Under the pieces are notes generated by a model, which saw only the letters and a program-made list of their open reading frames with translations, did not search any database and had not been told where the DNA came from. DNA of 64,000 nucleotides from Allochromatium humboldtianum (GTDB taxonomy: Bacteria; Pseudomonadota; Gammaproteobacteria; Chromatiales; Chromatiaceae): the NCBI RefSeq assembly GCF_013385175.1, contig NZ_JABZEO010000001.1, forward strand, positions 372,001 to 436,000. The letters are read 5' to 3'. Both the position numbers and the translations under genes were made by a program. Positions 29,630-39,300 of the stretch are shown here, one piece after another. How positions within the stretch are numbered: the first letter of the stretch is position 1; each line of letters opens with the position of its first letter.

Positions 29630-31733
29630 GTCCAGTCTGCCTACCGTCACCAGCGATATTCCCCGTGATCTGCGTCTGTTCGTCGATCGGGTTCGCGAGG
29701 CGTTCGATGGGGGCTTTGCCACCAGGAGCGACGTGGCCCGCATCGTCGGGCGGGCGTTCGGAAAAGACCCGGATGAAGGGGACGAGGGCTGGCTTGATGT
29801 CGACATCGACAAGCTCATCGATCTGCTGGAAGAGCGGATCGCCGACAGTGAGATTGTCCGGTATCTCAACGAACGCATCGATCTGATCCAGCTCCCGGAG
29901 ACGCGAATCAGAGCGATGACGGCGGCGCTGGAGGAGCGCTTCTCGCTTCTCAATGCGGAGGTGAACGCCACGATTCGCGAGCTGGTCGACGGCGGGACCG
30001 ATATCACGATCGGCGGGCAGGGTGGTTACACCTCGCTTCGAGCGCTGAAGGTGGCAGGGGATCTCAACTCGGCGGCGATCATGCAGCTCAACACGGTGAC
30101 CGAGGACTCCGGGTCGGTCACGGCGCGCACACTGTACGGGATCGAGGCGGCGATCTACGATGAGGAGACCGGGCTGGCCGAATCCCACGCGCGCATTACG
30201 CGCGAGGAGACCGCACGAGCGGAAGAGGATGCGGCCCTGGCCACCCAGATCCAGGAGATCGGCGCCACGGTCGAGACCGAGACAGGTCGGATCGAAGGGC
30301 TGATCATGGATGAGCGTGAGGCGCGGGTCGATGAGATCGGAGCGGTAGTCACGGACCTCACGGCGCTCACCGGGCGGGTGGGGACCAATGAGGGGTCAAT
30401 CGCCGACCTGAACGACATCTCCGTCACCTCCGGATCAGTGAACGCCCGTCAGACCGCGCAGCTCACGGCCACAATCAATGACCCGGATACCGGATTGGCG
30501 AAGGCGCACGCCGAGATCACCAGCGTGCGCGAGGCGTATGTGTCGGCTGATCAGGCGCTGACCAACCAGATCACGGGGCTGACCGCCACCCTGGAAGACC
30601 AGGAGGCGATGGTCCGGCAGCTCGATCAGGCGATGGTGGGTTACTGCACGCTGGCAGGCCACACCACGCGCGAGGTTTGTGAAGCCGCAGGCGGCACCTG
30701 GCTTGTCCGACCGCTGGCTGAGGCTGTGCGCCAGGTCTCGGTGTCGAGCGGCGGGAACACGCTCTCGATCGAGCAACTCATGCGCGCTTCGGTGGGAGCC
30801 GATGGGACGACGACCGGGCTGATCGGCCTGAAGATCGACCACAGCGGATACATCTCCGGGTTTGGGCTGTCGTCGCAGATCATCAACGGTCAGGCCGTCA
30901 GCCATTTCGTCGTCAACGCGGATATGTTCGCTATCGGCAGCCCCTCGCGCGGCGGCACGCATACGGCGCAGTACCCGTTCATCGTATCGACGTCGACGTC
31001 GATCATCAATGGGGAAACCGTGCCTGCGGGCGTCTACATGCGCGAGGCGTTTATCCGCAACGGCTCGATCACCTCAGCGAAGATCGGGGATGCGGCGATT
31101 ACCTCAGCGAAGATCCAGAGCCTATGGGCGGGCAAGATCACGTCGGGGAGCATCGCGGTCGACACGGAGCTGCGCTCGACGAACTACCAATCCGGGGTGC
31201 AGGGTTGGATGCTCCGGGGCGATGGCCAGGTCGAGTTCAACCTGGCAGGCAATCAGTTCAAGATCCGCGACATCGTCAATGGGCAGGCGGTCACACCGTT
31301 TCGGGTGCAAGGTGGGGTCGTTTACATCGATCAGTTGAAGGTCGGCAGCGCCAATCTGCTGTCGAACGCCGTCACGAACGTCGCGGGGGCGTCGGCGAAT
31401 GGGTGGATGCCTTCGCTTTCACTCCCGTTGTCGGAGCCGGGGACGCAGGTCTTGGTCATCGCCACGGCGAACGTCTTCAACTACAGCCCCGTGATGACGG
31501 AAGCGCACATGAATCTCAGCGTGGGTTCGATGACCGGGTACCATGAGGTTGGCGCCTCGTTTGATGTAGGTACCGCCGTCACGCTGACGGCGGCGGGCAT
31601 CTTCTCGCCGTCGGTCAGTTCCCCCTGGAACGCCGCCGTCGGGGCGTTCATTTGGGGGCGCACGGGCGGCGGGCTTGATCCTGGCGTAACGCTGGGCGCG
31701 GCCTCGATTACAGCGATTGCGTTCAAGCGATGA
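29622..31733 (+). CDS. Tail tip/fibre protein with DUF1983-type region
   Basis: 703 residues from a GTG at 29622 that overlaps the previous stop. It begins with a helical domain (SSLPTVTSDIPRDLRLFVDR), then long coiled-coil segments (LNAEVNATIRELVDG, RITREETARAEEDAALAT), in which VTEDSGSVTARTLYG and ISVTSGSVNARQTAQ are two copies of one motif. Next comes a DUF1983-like domain known from tail tip proteins (TTTGLIGLKIDHSGYISGFG, VSHFVVNADMFAIGSP). The C-terminus is beta-rich (NLAGNQFKIRDIVNG). It probably mediates contact with the cell. A fibre chaperone gene overlaps its end. Confidence 0.7.
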   Translation: MSKSSLPTVTSDIPRDLRLFVDRVREAFDGGFATRSDVARIVGRAFGKDPDEGDEGWLDVDIDKLIDLLEERIADSEIVRYLNERIDLIQLPETRIRAMTAALEERFSLLNAEVNATIRELVDGGTDITIGGQGGYTSLRALKVAGDLNSAAIMQLNTVTEDSGSVTARTLYGIEAAIYDEETGLAESHARITREETARAEEDAALATQIQEIGATVETETGRIEGLIMDEREARVDEIGAVVTDLTALTGRVGTNEGSIADLNDISVTSGSVNARQTAQLTATINDPDTGLAKAHAEITSVREAYVSADQALTNQITGLTATLEDQEAMVRQLDQAMVGYCTLAGHTTREVCEAAGGTWLVRPLAEAVRQVSVSSGGNTLSIEQLMRASVGADGTTTGLIGLKIDHSGYISGFGLSSQIINGQAVSHFVVNADMFAIGSPSRGGTHTAQYPFIVSTSTSIINGETVPAGVYMREAFIRNGSITSAKIGDAAITSAKIQSLWAGKITSGSIAVDTELRSTNYQSGVQGWMLRGDGQVEFNLAGNQFKIRDIVNGQAVTPFRVQGGVVYIDQLKVGSANLLSNAVTNVAGASANGWMPSLSLPLSEPGTQVLVIATANVFNYSPVMTEAHMNLSVGSMTGYHEVGASFDVGTAVTLTAAGIFSPSVSSPWNAAVGAFIWGRTGGGLDPGVTLGAASITAIAFKR

Positions 31734-32152
31734 GTACCTTGTTCACGGTGTACGAAACTCTGACCGGGCGAGTCGTGATGTCCGGCGAGACGGATGGCGC
31801 GCTCCCCACCACGGGGGAGGGGCAAACCTTGGTGGCTGGCGTGCGCGCCGATCCGGTGACTGATCGGGTTGTTGTGCGCGAGGGCGTGTTGCAGGTCGAA
31901 ACCCTTCCACCGCGCCCGTCCATGCACCATGAGTTCGACTTCCAGGCGGACACCTGGAAGATCCCTTCAGAGCGGGCGACATTCCTTGCTCGCCTTGAGC
32001 GAGATCGTCGACTCAAAGCGTCTGATTGGACTCAACTCTCGGACGCTCCGGGCGTGGCCAGAAACGAGTGGCAGCGTTACCGGCAGGCACTGCGCGACGT
32101 CCCGGCCCAGCCTGGTTTTCCTGAGCATATCGAGTGGCCGACGCCGCCGTGA
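31730..32152 (+). CDS. Tail fibre assembly chaperone (phage_tail_APC type)
   Basis: 140 residues. The C-terminal pattern ASDWTQLSDAP, EWQRYRQALRDVPAQPGFPE and HIEWPTPP is the conserved ending of phage tail assembly chaperones. The N-terminal half is a beta domain (FTVYETLTGRVVMSGE) joined by a linker. Such chaperones fold or trimerise the product of the gene just upstream. It overlaps that gene by ATGA. Confidence 0.85.
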   Translation: MSTLFTVYETLTGRVVMSGETDGALPTTGEGQTLVAGVRADPVTDRVVVREGVLQVETLPPRPSMHHEFDFQADTWKIPSERATFLARLERDRRLKASDWTQLSDAPGVARNEWQRYRQALRDVPAQPGFPEHIEWPTPP

Positions 32153-32242
32153 CGACTCCGGCTGATAGCGCACAGACCCAAAATCAGACCTTTAGAATCG
32201 GGGATGATTTTCAACGCGCTGTTGCGGAGTCGGCTTCCTGCT

Positions 32243-32830
32243 ATGACCCCCCTTCATCAGATTCTCGCCCGTAACGCGGGCAGCGTTCTGACCCCCGAAC
32301 TGATCGTCGGGATCGTTCACGGCTACGAGACGGCGATCTCCGACACGGTGTATTCCACGCTCGTAACGCATGAGCCGGTCCCTCCGGCTGTCGACGACCC
32401 ACGCCTTGAGATCGACCGCCACGTCGTTGGTCCGTGGGTGGCGCAGCGTGTGGGCCTGTTGTCGGGCGATTGGGGGTCATTCGCCGCACTTGGGTTGCGC
32501 GAGAGCCCCGGTGGCCCTCTGGTGGCTGGGTGCATCCTCAACAACATCACCGATACCAACGCCAACGCGCATGTAGCCTTCGAGGGCCGGTACGCGCTTA
32601 AGCGTTGTTTGCTGTACGGGTTCTTCGATTACGCCTTCAACCAGCTCGGCCTGGAGCGGGTGACCGCTCTGGTCGACGCTGACAACGCGGATGCCTTGCG
32701 CTTCGATCAGCACCTGGGGTTCGCCCCTGAGTTCGTGATCCCGAAGGGCAACGGCGTGGACGTCGTCATGTTGGTGATGTGGAAAGACACCTGTCGGTGG
32801 ATCAAGCCTCGGGAGCAATGCAATGGGTAA
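32243..32830 (+). CDS. GNAT-family acetyltransferase-like phage protein
   Basis: 195 residues from the ATG at 32243 (the frame is open from 32204). The domain has the beta-alpha pattern of GNAT enzymes: SPGGPLVAGCILNNIT (beta4), GRYALKRCLLYGFFDYAFN in place of the acetyl-CoA helix, then LGLERVTALVDADNADALRF and HLGFAPEF, close to the RV.A.....N..S.R...K.GF motif. The canonical Q/RxxGxG/A loop is weak here, so activity is uncertain. Similar genes occur in related podophages. It may modify a host or virion protein; its position among virion genes is notable. Confidence 0.7.
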   Translation: MTPLHQILARNAGSVLTPELIVGIVHGYETAISDTVYSTLVTHEPVPPAVDDPRLEIDRHVVGPWVAQRVGLLSGDWGSFAALGLRESPGGPLVAGCILNNITDTNANAHVAFEGRYALKRCLLYGFFDYAFNQLGLERVTALVDADNADALRFDQHLGFAPEFVIPKGNGVDVVMLVMWKDTCRWIKPREQCNG

Positions 32831-33842
32831 GAGTTCCTCGGAAGCCCCTGATTACACCTCTTTGGCCAGCGCGTCGGAGAAATCCGCGCTGTTGAGTTAC
32901 GAACTAGGGATGGAGCAAGTCGAGCTGTCCCGGTCGCAGTATGAAGAACTGAAGCCGCTCTACGAGCAGATCACCGCGTCGTTGGTCGACACGCAAAACC
33001 AGACCAACAAGCAGGGCACGGACTACTACAACTACTGGAAGAACTCCTATCAGCCGGTGGAGCAGCGGCTCCTGGCGCAGGCGGAGTCGTTCAATTCGGA
33101 CGCCTACAAGGAGGAGCAGGCGCGGCAGGCGGCGGTGGATGCCGCAAAGGCATACGCGGTCACGCAGCAGGCCAACAACCGCTCGATGGCGGCGATGGGG
33201 GTCAACCCGAACTCCGGGCGGTTTGCCGGGCAGCGGAACCAGTCCACGCTGGCATTGGCGGCGCAACGAGCCAACGCCATGACGAACGCGCGCTCGCAGG
33301 CCGAATCGACGGGCTACGCGCGGCTGCTGGATGCCACGAGCTTGGGACGCGGGCTGACCGGGGCGTCTACGGGAGCGTATTCGGTGGCCATCAATGCGGG
33401 TAACTCAGCCGGGGCGAATGCGTCGACGGCGGGTAACAACTACATGGCCGGGTTGAGTAGCGGGGCCAGCACGATTCAGGCCGGGCAAAGCCTGCAAATG
33501 AGCGGGCTGTCGAGCATCCTGAACTCGCAGACGAGTGTCTACAACAACTCGGTCAGCAGCAACGCAGATATGTGGGGCACGATCGTGGGGGCTGGGTTGG
33601 GGGCAGCAACGAAGTCTGACCGCCGCCTCAAAACGCAGATCCGGTTGGTCGGGTTCCTGGCCCACTTGGGCTTGGGTCTCTACACGTTTGTTTACCGGTT
33701 CGATCCCCGGCGTCGGTGGCTTGGTGTTATGGCCGATGAGGTCGCCAAGCGCTTCCCCGAGGCGGTTGTTACTCTGCCTTCTGGGTACCAGGCGGTTTAC
33801 TACGACCAGTTGGGTCTTGAGTTGACAGAGGTACCCGCATGA
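32823..33842 (+). CDS. Internal virion protein with C-terminal S74 intramolecular chaperone
   Basis: 339 residues. The first 260 are helical and rich in Ala/Gln/Asn/Ser (MEQVELSRSQYEELKPLYEQ, then ARQAAVDAAKAYAVTQQANN), like internal ejection proteins. The C-terminus (from about residue 263) is a peptidase S74 chaperone domain: SDRRLKTQIRLVG, GLYTFVYRF, GVMADEVAKRFPEAVVTLP and YQAVYYDQLGL. S74 domains promote trimerisation and then cut themselves off at the Ser of SDRRLK. It overlaps the GNAT stop and the next virion gene. Confidence 0.8.
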   Translation: MGKSSSEAPDYTSLASASEKSALLSYELGMEQVELSRSQYEELKPLYEQITASLVDTQNQTNKQGTDYYNYWKNSYQPVEQRLLAQAESFNSDAYKEEQARQAAVDAAKAYAVTQQANNRSMAAMGVNPNSGRFAGQRNQSTLALAAQRANAMTNARSQAESTGYARLLDATSLGRGLTGASTGAYSVAINAGNSAGANASTAGNNYMAGLSSGASTIQAGQSLQMSGLSSILNSQTSVYNNSVSSNADMWGTIVGAGLGAATKSDRRLKTQIRLVGFLAHLGLGLYTFVYRFDPRRRWLGVMADEVAKRFPEAVVTLPSGYQAVYYDQLGLELTEVPA

Positions 33843-36367
33843 GTTTTTCGGCAGGCTTTGCGCGCGGCGCTCAGATCGGAGACCTGCTCGCCCAGAACTT
33901 TATTGATCGTCGCGCCAATAAGGATCTCGAAGCCCTCAGTGACCTTGAGGTCATCGAGATCGAGGCGCCGGAGGTCGCCACAGGGTTGGGCGGGGAGGCA
34001 GCTTCGGGCAAGGAGTACGTCAAGCGCTATCAGTTCGGCGACAAGACCTACAGCAGCGCGCCGCCCTCCTATGAGGTCGAGTATGCCCGCGCCCAGCGCC
34101 GGGCCGAGCTTCTGCGCAAGAAGGGCAATGACTCGCTGGCTGAGCAGACGCTGCGCGAGGCTCGGGAGGCGTACAAGCTGGGCGGTCAGGAGTATCACGA
34201 CTCCCTCGCACGACGCGCTGAGACGTTGTACTACGACGACCTCGGTGCGCCTCGCCCGATGGAGCAGTTGCTTGGTGATGAGCAGTTGCGGACTCAGTGG
34301 GTGGATTTGCTCAACGACTACGGGTTCGAGGACATCCGCGACGCCAACGGCAACCTGATCCGGGTCGAGGGACTTACGCCGACGCAGGATGGACGTCTGG
34401 CGTTGGACTTGGTGGTGTTCGATCCTAAGACTGGTGAGGTCAAGAGCCGTGGTCCCGCGACCCAAGGGCGAAGCTCTGAGGGTAGCGACCCGGTGGTGCT
34501 GTTCACGCCTGAGCAAGCCTTTTCCGGAATGCTCGACCATTTGCGGGGCCGAAGCGCGAAGTTCGCCGACATCGACAACCAAGGACGCCTGTATCGGGGG
34601 CGCCGGGGACTGATCGAAGGGATGCTCGGGGCGGAGTCACATGCCTCGGTGTCCTACGTCCCCAGCACCCGTGCTCAGCCCCAAGGGCTTGGCGGCGAGC
34701 GCCCGGATGCCCCGGACGTGGCGGAAGATCCAAGCGCCCTGGACTTCAGTGTCTTGCAGAACGCTCCGGCGGTTTCTGAGCGCTCCGTGCCGGAGAGTGT
34801 GGTGCCCGAGGAGCGGCAGGGCACTCGTACTGGGCGTTCGCTGCGGGAGGCCGCGCCGGTCCACATGCCTGATGACGTAGTCCCCCGTGAGCGCCAAGGC
34901 ACTCGCACGGGGCGCTCGCTGCGGGAGGCCGCACCGACCCCCATGCCCGAGGAGGTGGTTCCCCGTGAGCGTCAAGGGGTTCGCTCCGGGCGGGGGTCTC
35001 GCAGCGCCTTGGGCTCGGAGCCAAGCGCCGAGCCCCAGCGCCAAGCGCCGGTCTCCGGGGCGTGGTCCCCGAACCTGGACTGGAAGCCGGGGTCGGCGAT
35101 TCGCACCAAGGAGGACGCGCAAGGGGCGGCGGTCTATCACGCCACCCGCGCCGGGCTGCCGCCAGAGCTGTTCCTGAGTCTCGTCCAGCAGGAGTCGGGC
35201 TGGAACCCGACGGCGCGATCCAACAAAGGCGCGTGGGGCTTGGGCCAGATCATGCCTGAGACGGCCAGACAGCCGGGTTTTGGTGTGACGCCGGTGCGCA
35301 ACAACACGCCGGAGGAGAACCTGCGCTTCAGCGCCGACTATCTCAAAGCGATGCTGGCTCGCTACGATGGGAATGTCCCGCTGGCTCTGGCCGCGTACAA
35401 CGCCGGAGCCGGGGCGGTCGACAAGGCCGGTGGGATTCCGAACTTCCGCGAGACCCAGAATTACGTCCGCACGATCCTCGGTCAAGCAGGCGGCGGTTCG
35501 CCGGAACGTGGCAACTCACGCGCTGTGGGCGCATCCCGACAGGGGAGCCCCCGAGGGTTGGATGCGGCCATCCGTATGGCCACGCACTTCCCCAACGAGG
35601 TGAGCGTTAAGGACGCTGAGCGCTACGCCAACACCGGGCGCTTGGCCGAGCCGCAGTATCTGCGTGATTCCAAGGGCGGGGGTGCCGCGGTCGACCCTTA
35701 CAACGGTCGCTCGCTCTGGGAGCGTGCGGCGACGGAGACGCCGATGACGGCGGCAGAGCAGGCCGAAACTCGCCTGAAGCTGGAGGAGCAGCAGTACAAA
35801 CTGGCTCAGCAGCGGATGAAGACGATCGAGCAGGTCGGCAAGCACGCCTTCGGTGACGATTTCACGCCGCAAGTTGGCGCCATGATGGCGATCACGATGG
35901 ACGCGCGTGGGATCGAGCCGACCCAGAAGAATCTCTCGACGGTCATGCATCACGCCAAGCGCACGACGGAAGCGGTGCAGGAGAAGATGAAGCCCCTTAT
36001 CGGGCGCGGCCCGACGTTCCGCTCCTACTCGGTGGGGATGGCCGCGGGCGCCCTGGGCCTGACGGAGACGGAGGCAGGTGAGGTTGTCGACCGACTGGTC
36101 AAACCGATGCAGTCGATCGTCGGCGGCGAGAACATCAGCGAGGAAACGCAGCTTCACCTCATGATCGGGCTCGGCACGGTCCAGGAGCGCGCGGGTGTGA
36201 CCCCGGCAGAGTCGGCGCAGATGATCCAGATGGCCATGCGCTACGGGTTCAAGGTGTCGGATCTGCTCCAGCACATCGAGCAGGCCAAGGAGCAAGGGGT
36301 GGAGTTGACTCCCTCGCGCTACGAACACGTCCTCGCCCAACAGACCGGACGCCGCCATGCTCAATGA
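33839..36367 (+). CDS. Virion protein with SLT lytic transglycosylase domain
   Basis: 842 residues. An N-terminal helical region is followed by low-complexity linkers, including three 26-residue tandem repeats (VVPRERQGTRTGRSLREAAP type) and a heptamer-encoded stretch (GSEPSAEPQRQAPVSG). The lytic transglycosylase domain follows at about 415-550: catalytic Glu in QQESGWNPTARSNKG (near residue 450), GAWGLGQIMPETA, and LALAAYNAGAGAVDKAG. Such domains in ejection proteins open the peptidoglycan during DNA entry. The C-terminal 250 residues are helical. It overlaps the S74 gene and the following giant gene. Confidence 0.88.
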   Translation: MSFSAGFARGAQIGDLLAQNFIDRRANKDLEALSDLEVIEIEAPEVATGLGGEAASGKEYVKRYQFGDKTYSSAPPSYEVEYARAQRRAELLRKKGNDSLAEQTLREAREAYKLGGQEYHDSLARRAETLYYDDLGAPRPMEQLLGDEQLRTQWVDLLNDYGFEDIRDANGNLIRVEGLTPTQDGRLALDLVVFDPKTGEVKSRGPATQGRSSEGSDPVVLFTPEQAFSGMLDHLRGRSAKFADIDNQGRLYRGRRGLIEGMLGAESHASVSYVPSTRAQPQGLGGERPDAPDVAEDPSALDFSVLQNAPAVSERSVPESVVPEERQGTRTGRSLREAAPVHMPDDVVPRERQGTRTGRSLREAAPTPMPEEVVPRERQGVRSGRGSRSALGSEPSAEPQRQAPVSGAWSPNLDWKPGSAIRTKEDAQGAAVYHATRAGLPPELFLSLVQQESGWNPTARSNKGAWGLGQIMPETARQPGFGVTPVRNNTPEENLRFSADYLKAMLARYDGNVPLALAAYNAGAGAVDKAGGIPNFRETQNYVRTILGQAGGGSPERGNSRAVGASRQGSPRGLDAAIRMATHFPNEVSVKDAERYANTGRLAEPQYLRDSKGGGAAVDPYNGRSLWERAATETPMTAAEQAETRLKLEEQQYKLAQQRMKTIEQVGKHAFGDDFTPQVGAMMAITMDARGIEPTQKNLSTVMHHAKRTTEAVQEKMKPLIGRGPTFRSYSVGMAAGALGLTETEAGEVVDRLVKPMQSIVGGENISEETQLHLMIGLGTVQERAGVTPAESAQMIQMAMRYGFKVSDLLQHIEQAKEQGVELTPSRYEHVLAQQTGRRHAQ
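34799..35003. repeat. 78-bp tandem repeat inside the SLT virion gene (2 full copies plus part)
   Basis: Units start at 34799, 34877 and 34955, each encoding VVPxERQGTRTGRSLREAAP plus six more residues; the third is diverged and cut short. It is located in a linker just before heptamer-type DNA at 35020-35055. Confidence 0.85.
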
Positions 36368-39300
36368 TGACCTTCAGCGATTCTTCGCCATCGACGCCGA
36401 TACGGTGCGCGAGCAGGGCCGGGACGAGCGCGTCCGTCTGGTCGGGTTCGACGCCCCGGAGACGCGCAAGCCCTGGCGTGGCCAGCGTGGGCAACCGGGG
36501 GCGGATCTGGCCACCGAGGAGACGCGCTCGGCGTTGGAGCAGGGCGCGACGATCATCCCCGTGGGTGGCCGGGACGCGACGGGAACGCGCTCGATGGGAC
36601 GGATGATCCGCGCCGACGGCGAGGAGCACAGCGAGTACATGATCCGCAACGGGCTGGCCTCGCCAACGCAGTGGAGCACGCAGTCGGAGATGGATCAGGA
36701 GCTCGCCGGGTTCTTCCGGCGCAACGCCCTGCCCGAGATGATGACCGACCAGGAGCGGGAGCTGGCGGCGCGACGCGAGGAGGCGCTGTCCACTCCGGCT
36801 GAGTTTGATTTGGCGGGCAACATCCGGTCGGGCGGGATGCCGGGCGGCACGGTCAAGCGCTCCTGGGATCGTGGCGTCGACAACATGCAGGCGATGCTCT
36901 ACGCCTTCGGCAACGCTGTGGGCGACCAGCTCGGTGCCGAGGGCTGGGCGGAAGATGCCCGGCACGGCCTGGAGCGCAACATGATGGAGGCGGCGGTCAA
37001 TCCGGCGAAGGTAGCCGATTGGGATGCTGTGACCTGGGACAACGTCGGTACCTATGCGCTCGAAGCCATCGTCGAGAACCTCCCGAACATGGGTGTGTCG
37101 TTGGGCGCGGGCCTGGCTGTGGCGGCTTCGGGCGGCACGGCGGCGCCAGGTGTGGCCGCCGCTGGTTTGGCGGCGCGCCAAGCCGCGGGCAAAGCGGCCA
37201 TGCGCTTCGCGCTGGGTTCAGGGGCGGCGAGCTACGGGCTGAACGCCGGTGAGGTCCAGAAGGAGCTCCTGGAGGCTGGGATCGATGCTTCGGGCACGGC
37301 GCTGGTGGCCGGTATCCCGATGGCGGCGCTGGATGCGATCGGGTTGTCGGCGATGGCCGCCCCGTTGCTCAGGACTTCGTCGAAGACGGCGGCGCTCCAG
37401 ATCCTGGAAGCGTCGGGGGCGAAGCTCTGGAAGGAAGCGGCCAAGGGGCTGGGTAAGGGCGCAGCGATCGGGGCGGCCGTCGAGGCGCCGACCGAAGCGC
37501 TTCAGGAGCTGATCCTACTGACAGCACGGGCGTATGAAGACCCGAGCTTCGAGCTCTTCAGCGAAGAGAACATCAAGCGCGTCCGTGAAGCGGCAATCAA
37601 AGGTGGTATCGCCGGTAGCGCGGTCAGCGCTTCGATCACCACGACTACGGACTCTGCGCGGCATCTGAGTGCGCGTGACATGGCGCGGCAAGCGGGTGTC
37701 ACCCCGGAGATGACCGAGGCTCAGGCCGAGACCGCAATCCAGCAGTGGCGAGAGGCACAGGTCGCACGCGCCGAGACGCAGGTGACGGGCGAGCAACCCA
37801 CGCGCGAGGTCACGGAGGATGAGACCTACCGGCAAGCCTACCCGCAGGACAACGTACGGCCGGTGGCTGAATACCGGAAGGCCGAGGGTTGGGACGAGGC
37901 CGCGTTCGGCGAACGCACCAGGATCATGAACAACCACCGGGTCGCGGCCACCGGGATGCACCGCAAGTTCGCCGAGAGGGGCTCGGCGACGGAAGGCGAG
38001 CGCGTGGCGCTGTACGAGGCTCGGACCCGAGCGATCAGCGAGGCACGCAACGCCCTCAACTACATCCGCCAGTTCTCCCCGGAGGCGTCGACAAAGGAAG
38101 TCCGCACGCTGGAGGACATCATTCGCCAGCAGGAGGAGCGGATCGCTGCCGAGGCGCAACTGTTCGGGCCGGTCGACCAGAACCGTCGTCTGACCGAGTT
38201 GACGGCGAATCGGGCCAGTCGGGATGGGGCGTCGTCTGAGTCGGTTCACACCCAGATCATGGAGGCGATCCCGGAAGCGACCGCTGAGGAGCTGGGGCAG
38301 TTCATTGCCAACCAGAAGGCGCGCGAGACGCAGTACAACGGGGAGGCCCGTTCAGCGATTCGCGCCGAGATCGCGGAGGCTGAGCGCTACCTCAAGGCGC
38401 TACGAGGCGAGGACGCACCGACCGGTGACCCAGAATGGGACACCTTCGTCGAGCAGTCGCGTGCGGCACATCGGGCGGCTTCTGAGGACTCGGCACTCAA
38501 TCCCGAGCCCGCAGACGGCCGTATCGTGGTGGAGGAGACCTCGAACGAGGCACCGAGCGCTGAGAACCAAGCACTCACTCCCCCAAACTCACCACCGGAG
38601 ACGACCGATGGCTTGCAAGAAGAAGGGCAAGGGCCAACGCCCGCCGAGATAACCCATGCCCCGAACGAGAGCGAAGGAGTTGCACCATCCGCGACCGCCG
38701 AGAACCGAGAGCCAGGAGATCAAGCCGCAACGCCTGGAGTGACGGCAACGGATCACAGCGCAGAACAAGCGGTGTTGGAGCCAAGGCGCCTGGAGCGACT
38801 GGCACACATCACGGCGGTCGGGGTCAATCTGAAGCCGAGTACGGTAGCCAGGAAACTCACGCCCGAGCAGAAAACGGAGGTCAAGGCGGCGTATGGCGAG
38901 ACCAATTTCATCCGCGCCTGGCAGAAGCTCCAGGAGGAGCACGCCGCCCAAGCGCTGGGAACTGAGAACCGAGCCACTGACAACGGACAGCCCGTGGCTG
39001 AGTCCGCCGAGCCGGTGGCTGAGCAACGGCAACCGGAAGGAGCGCCGAGCGCTCAGCGCGATAGCCCGGTGCAGCGGATCAAGGCGCTCCAGAGCCGGTT
39101 AGAGGCCGCACGCGCGAAGCTGGGCCAGCGCTGGGCGCCGATCGAGGCGCTGATGGCCGAGGGACTTCAGGCCGGTCGCGAGCCCGTGGACGTGATGGAG
39201 GAGGCGCTGGCGCAAGCCCGCCAGATGTGGCGCGAGGGCCAGAAGCAAGCGCCGAGCACCAAGTCTGAGCACGAGGCGCTGGGGCTGACGCAACCCCAGC

